From NCBI GenBank assembly GCA_019237515.1, contig JAFAGX010000076.1, positions 1 through 7,854 of the forward strand: a stretch of 7,854 nucleotides of DNA, read 5' to 3'. Origin of the DNA: Acidobacteriaceae bacterium (lineage in GTDB: Bacteria > Acidobacteriota > Terriglobia > Terriglobales > SbA1). A program made the position numbers and the translations under genes. The notes beneath the pieces were generated by a model. It was not told the origin of the DNA. It saw only the letters and a program-made list of their open reading frames with translations, and made no database searches. How positions within the stretch are numbered: position 1 is the first letter of the stretch; the number at the start of each line of letters is the position of its first letter. This document shows positions 5,982 through 7,854 of this stretch, in pieces.

Positions 5982-5999
5982 CAACTAAATATTTAGTTG
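5982..5999. promoter_or_regulatory. Predicted BlaI-type operator upstream of the repressor operon
   Basis: CAACTAAATATTTAGTTG is a perfect 18-base palindrome, ending 45 bases before the GTG start of the BlaI-type repressor gene. Its AACTAA half-sites recur in the palindrome at 7756-7771. BlaI/MecI-family proteins bind as dimers to short AT-rich inverted repeats in their own promoters, so autorepression is the natural reading. The sequence differs from the TACA/TGTA boxes of the staphylococcal operators, so binding is inferred from position and symmetry. Confidence 0.75.
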
Positions 6000-6030
6000 A
6001 CCTTTGAGAATCTGCTGCGTCTAATAAAAA

Positions 6031-6037
6031 GAAGGAG
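6031..6037 (+). promoter_or_regulatory. Ribosome binding site that fixes the repressor start
   Basis: GAAGGAG lies seven bases before the in-frame GTG at 6045. This placement supports GTG 6045 over the in-frame TTG at 5997, which lies inside the palindrome and has no ribosome site. Confidence 0.82.
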
Positions 6038-6044
6038 CCAGAGC

Positions 6045-6440
6045 GTGCCCCCAGCCAAATCCGTGACCCTGACCGAAGCTGAGCTGCGGCTGATGGACGT
6101 GCTCTGGGAAAAAGGGCCGTCGACGGTGCAGCAGGTGCTGGAGGCGCTCCCCAAAAGGCCCGCGCTGGCCTACAACTCCGTGCTCACTACCATTCGCATT
6201 CTGGAAAAGAAGGGCTACCTGAAACATATAAAAGACGGCCGCGCCCATGTGTACCGGCCGGTGGTGGAGAGGGAAGAGGCCACGCGCTCGGAGATCAGCC
6301 ACCTGGCACAGCGCTTTTTCCAGAACTCGCATGAGCTGCTGGCGCTGAATATTTTGCAGGACGAGGGAATCGATCAGGAAGAATTGAGCCGCTTGCGGCA
6401 GCTTTTGACCGATCACGCGCGGAAGGGGAAAAGCGAATGA
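6045..6440 (+). CDS. BlaI/MecI/CopY-family transcriptional repressor
   Basis: From GTG 6045 the product is 131 residues, a normal length for the family. The N-terminal winged helix is recognisable: VTLTEAELRLMDVLWEKGPSTVQQVLEAL, then the recognition-helix region LAYNSVLTTIRILEKKGYLKH and the wing DGRAHVYRPVV (about residues 8-74). The C-terminal half (75-131) is the helical dimerisation part, with EATRSEISHLAQRFF. In beta-lactam systems such repressors leave DNA when a partner M56 peptidase is activated. The partner gene here overlaps the repressor stop by four bases (ATGA), indicating translational coupling. The palindrome just upstream implies autoregulation. No beta-lactamase or penicillin-binding gene is visible in the window, so the inducer is unknown. 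Confidence 0.92.
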   Translation: MPPAKSVTLTEAELRLMDVLWEKGPSTVQQVLEALPKRPALAYNSVLTTIRILEKKGYLKHIKDGRAHVYRPVVEREEATRSEISHLAQRFFQNSHELLALNILQDEGIDQEELSRLRQLLTDHARKGKSE

Positions 6441-7735
6441 TGCCCCTGGAGCAGGCGGCGGGACTCGTGGCCGAGCGGCTGCTGAACGGCATTCCGGCGG
6501 GAATTGTGATCGCATTGGCGGCGTGGATTCTGCTGCGGCTGGTGGCACGAAGAAATTCGAGCACGCGATTTGCGGTGTGGTTCCTGGCGTTGCTGGCGAT
6601 CGGAGCGGCTCCGCTGATTGGCAGCCTGAGTTTAGACGCGGCCGGAGTCGGGCGTGCGGCGTTTACTGTCCCGAGTGTGTGGGGCGAAGGGCTGCTGGCA
6701 TTGTGGGGATTGATTGCGGGGTTGGCGCTGTTGCGAGTTGGAGTCGGTCTGTGGGGATTGCAGAAATTGCGGAAGCGGCATCAGGCAATGGATATCAGGC
6801 TGCTTGATCCGCTTGTTCAGCGAACGGTGAGCGAGTTTGAGCTGTCACGAAAAGTAACGCTGGCGATCTCGGATGAGCTGCGCGTGCCGACCGCGATCGG
6901 GTTTTTCCGGCCGATGATCCTTCTTCCTAAATGGGCTTTGACCGAACTACCGGCGGAAGAGTTGAGTGCGATTCTGATTCACGAGCTGGCGCATCTGAAG
7001 CGGTGGGACGATTGCACGAATCTGGCACAGAAGATTCTGCGTTCGATTTTCTTTTTCAATCCCGCGATCTGCTGGATCGAGAACCGGCTTTCGCTCGAAC
7101 GCGAAATGGCGTGCGATGACGTGGTCCTTTCGCGAACGCAGGATCCGGCTCTCTATGCTCGGTCGCTAGTCGCAGTCGCCGAAAAAAGTTTTGTGCGCCG
7201 CGGAATCGCGTTGGCACAGGCTGCTGTCGGCCGCATGCGTCAGACTTCACATCGCGTGGCACAGATTCTGGATGGGAACCGGCCTGGAGCTACCCGGATG
7301 TGGAAGCCGGCGTTGGCGATCATCACGGTATTTTCAGTGGCGTCGATGGTCACGCTGATGCGTGTTCCGGAGTTGATCAGCTTTCAGCCGGCGGCGGAAC
7401 ATGCTGCGCCGATGATGGCTGCCAATCTTGCGCCCGTCGCGCCAGCCATGCTGGTGCCGGCGAGCTTTCATCCAACTATGGCGCAGGCATTGATACCACA
7501 GAGAACGCAGAGGATACCGAGGTTGAAAACGCGACAGGCGCGAAGAAAATTGACTTCGCCAAAAGCCAGGGTGGTACTCGCTTCAACCGTGGGGCGGCAC
7601 GATATCACCACACGATCTGTGGTCATCATTTGGCAGGAGCGTGATGGTGCCGAAATGCCATTGTGGACGGTGTGCATCTGGCGTGTAACTTTTGTGAACT
7701 CGCGCCCGGCGGTAGTTCCGGCGAGATCAACGTAG
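6437..7735 (+). CDS. BlaR1-like M56 family membrane metallopeptidase
   Basis: This 432-residue membrane protein has hydrophobic segments at about 20-36, 43-62 and 85-107. The gluzincin motif HELAH follows (His182, Glu183, His186, within ILIHELAHLKRWDD), with a downstream EREMACDD motif (221-228) holding a likely third zinc ligand. A further transmembrane segment is at about 291-309. These are the features of BlaR1/MecR1, which cleave a BlaI-type repressor or trigger its cleavage. After the last membrane segment there are only about 120 residues: an Ala/Pro/Met-rich linker, a basic stretch (352-377) and a short end with IWRVTFV. There is no room for the roughly 250-residue penicillin-binding sensor, so it probably senses something else. 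Codons 354-362 come from a CACAGAG-type repeat. The ATG overlaps the repressor stop and has GGAAGGGG (6421-6428) eight bases upstream. Confidence 0.9.
   Translation: MMPLEQAAGLVAERLLNGIPAGIVIALAAWILLRLVARRNSSTRFAVWFLALLAIGAAPLIGSLSLDAAGVGRAAFTVPSVWGEGLLALWGLIAGLALLRVGVGLWGLQKLRKRHQAMDIRLLDPLVQRTVSEFELSRKVTLAISDELRVPTAIGFFRPMILLPKWALTELPAEELSAILIHELAHLKRWDDCTNLAQKILRSIFFFNPAICWIENRLSLEREMACDDVVLSRTQDPALYARSLVAVAEKSFVRRGIALAQAAVGRMRQTSHRVAQILDGNRPGATRMWKPALAIITVFSVASMVTLMRVPELISFQPAAEHAAPMMAANLAPVAPAMLVPASFHPTMAQALIPQRTQRIPRLKTRQARRKLTSPKARVVLASTVGRHDITTRSVVIIWQERDGAEMPLWTVCIWRVTFVNSRPAVVPARST
7494..7522 (+). repeat. CACAGAG-type short tandem element inside the metallopeptidase gene
   Basis: The stretch reads TACCACAGAGAACGCAGAGG followed by ATACCGAGG, variants of an eight- to nine-base unit ending in (A/C)GAG. 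It resembles, on the opposite strand, the element at 5866-5888. In the peptidase frame it encodes PQRTQRIPR in the non-conserved tail, at the start of an abnormally basic stretch. Confidence 0.45.
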
Positions 7736-7755
7736 GGAAATTTTTTATCTTCAAC

Positions 7756-7771
7756 AACTAATGAATTAGTT
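7756..7771. promoter_or_regulatory. Second predicted BlaI-type operator
   Basis: AACTAATGAATTAGTT has seven-base perfect arms (AACTAAT and ATTAGTT) around a GA centre. It has the same length and the same AACTAA half-sites as the palindrome before the repressor gene. It lies 15 bases before the start of the gene at 7787 and 20 bases after the metallopeptidase stop, so it is placed to control that downstream gene separately. Confidence 0.72.
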
Positions 7772-7786
7772 ACCAGAAAGGAAAAC

Positions 7787-7854
7787 ATGAATCACTGGAT
7801 AAGCAAAGCTTGCAACTTCCTCGGGCGCCGCTTGGCCGTTTCTGTAATGGCGGT
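7787..7854 (+). CDS. Start of an unidentified gene, cut by the window end
   Basis: The frame opens with ATG after a good ribosome site (AGAAAGGA, 7775-7782) and stays open to the edge, giving about 22 residues: MNHWISKACNFLGRRLAVSV and then MA. The mix of basic residues and an emerging hydrophobic stretch could be the start of a signal peptide or membrane anchor, but too little is visible to name a family. Its value is positional. It follows the repressor/peptidase operon and has its own copy of the predicted operator, so it is the best candidate in view for the regulated target. Confidence 0.65.
   Translation, partial: MNHWISKACNFLGRRLAVSVMA

Noticed and set aside
5997..6025. TTGACC-N17-TCTAAT overlapping the palindrome as the repressor promoter
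   Set aside because: The predicted transcription start would fall on the ribosome binding site, leaving no usable leader. It remains possible only if translation starts nearly leaderless.
1..7854. CRISPR array, tRNA, rRNA, integrase or attachment site
   Set aside because: No regularly spaced repeats, cloverleaf-like sequences, rRNA motifs or recombinase genes were seen. The short repeats present are dispersed, not arrayed.

Overview
The window looks like chromosomal DNA of an acidobacterium (class Acidobacteriia/Terriglobia or a close relative). This rests on the mix of gene families, the GC-rich coding style with near-consensus sigma-70 signals, the BlaI/M56-peptidase gene pair, the REP-associated transposase and the intergenic repeat families. 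The taxon is an inference from family resemblance; there is no rRNA or other marker gene here.

Layout: 2-343 is the 3' end of a lipase-maturation-factor-family membrane protein gene. 348-1070 is a REP/RAYT unit: a minus-strand REP-associated tyrosine transposase gene bracketed by two inverted REP hairpins, with a third REP copy inside the transposase reading frame. 1090-2508 encodes a phytoene-dehydrogenase-like FAD oxidoreductase. 2714-4528 encodes a lipoprotein with an N-terminal cytochrome c module and a PQQ-type beta-propeller, similar to polyvinyl-alcohol dehydrogenases. 4565-4594 is a near-perfect sigma-70 promoter for a secreted OmpH/Skp-like protein gene (4783-5520), which ends at a textbook terminator (5540-5566). 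5567-5981 is gene-free and is a patchwork of short repeats and hairpins. 6045-7735 is a two-gene operon, a BlaI/MecI-type repressor and a BlaR1-like M56 metallopeptidase without a penicillin-sensor domain. A new gene begins at 7787 and runs off the window.

The most interesting regulatory signal is a pair of 16-bp palindromes with the same AACTAA half-sites, one just upstream of the repressor gene (5983-5998) and one just upstream of the gene at 7787 (7756-7771). Together they suggest that the repressor controls both its own operon and the downstream gene, with the membrane peptidase as the signal input. The most interesting mobile-DNA signal is the REP copy that has become sixteen codons of its own transposase, while another REP supplies that gene's stop codon.

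The genes do not form one pathway. The window is an ordinary chromosomal neighbourhood with envelope and redox genes, one selfish-DNA unit and one signal-responsive operon.
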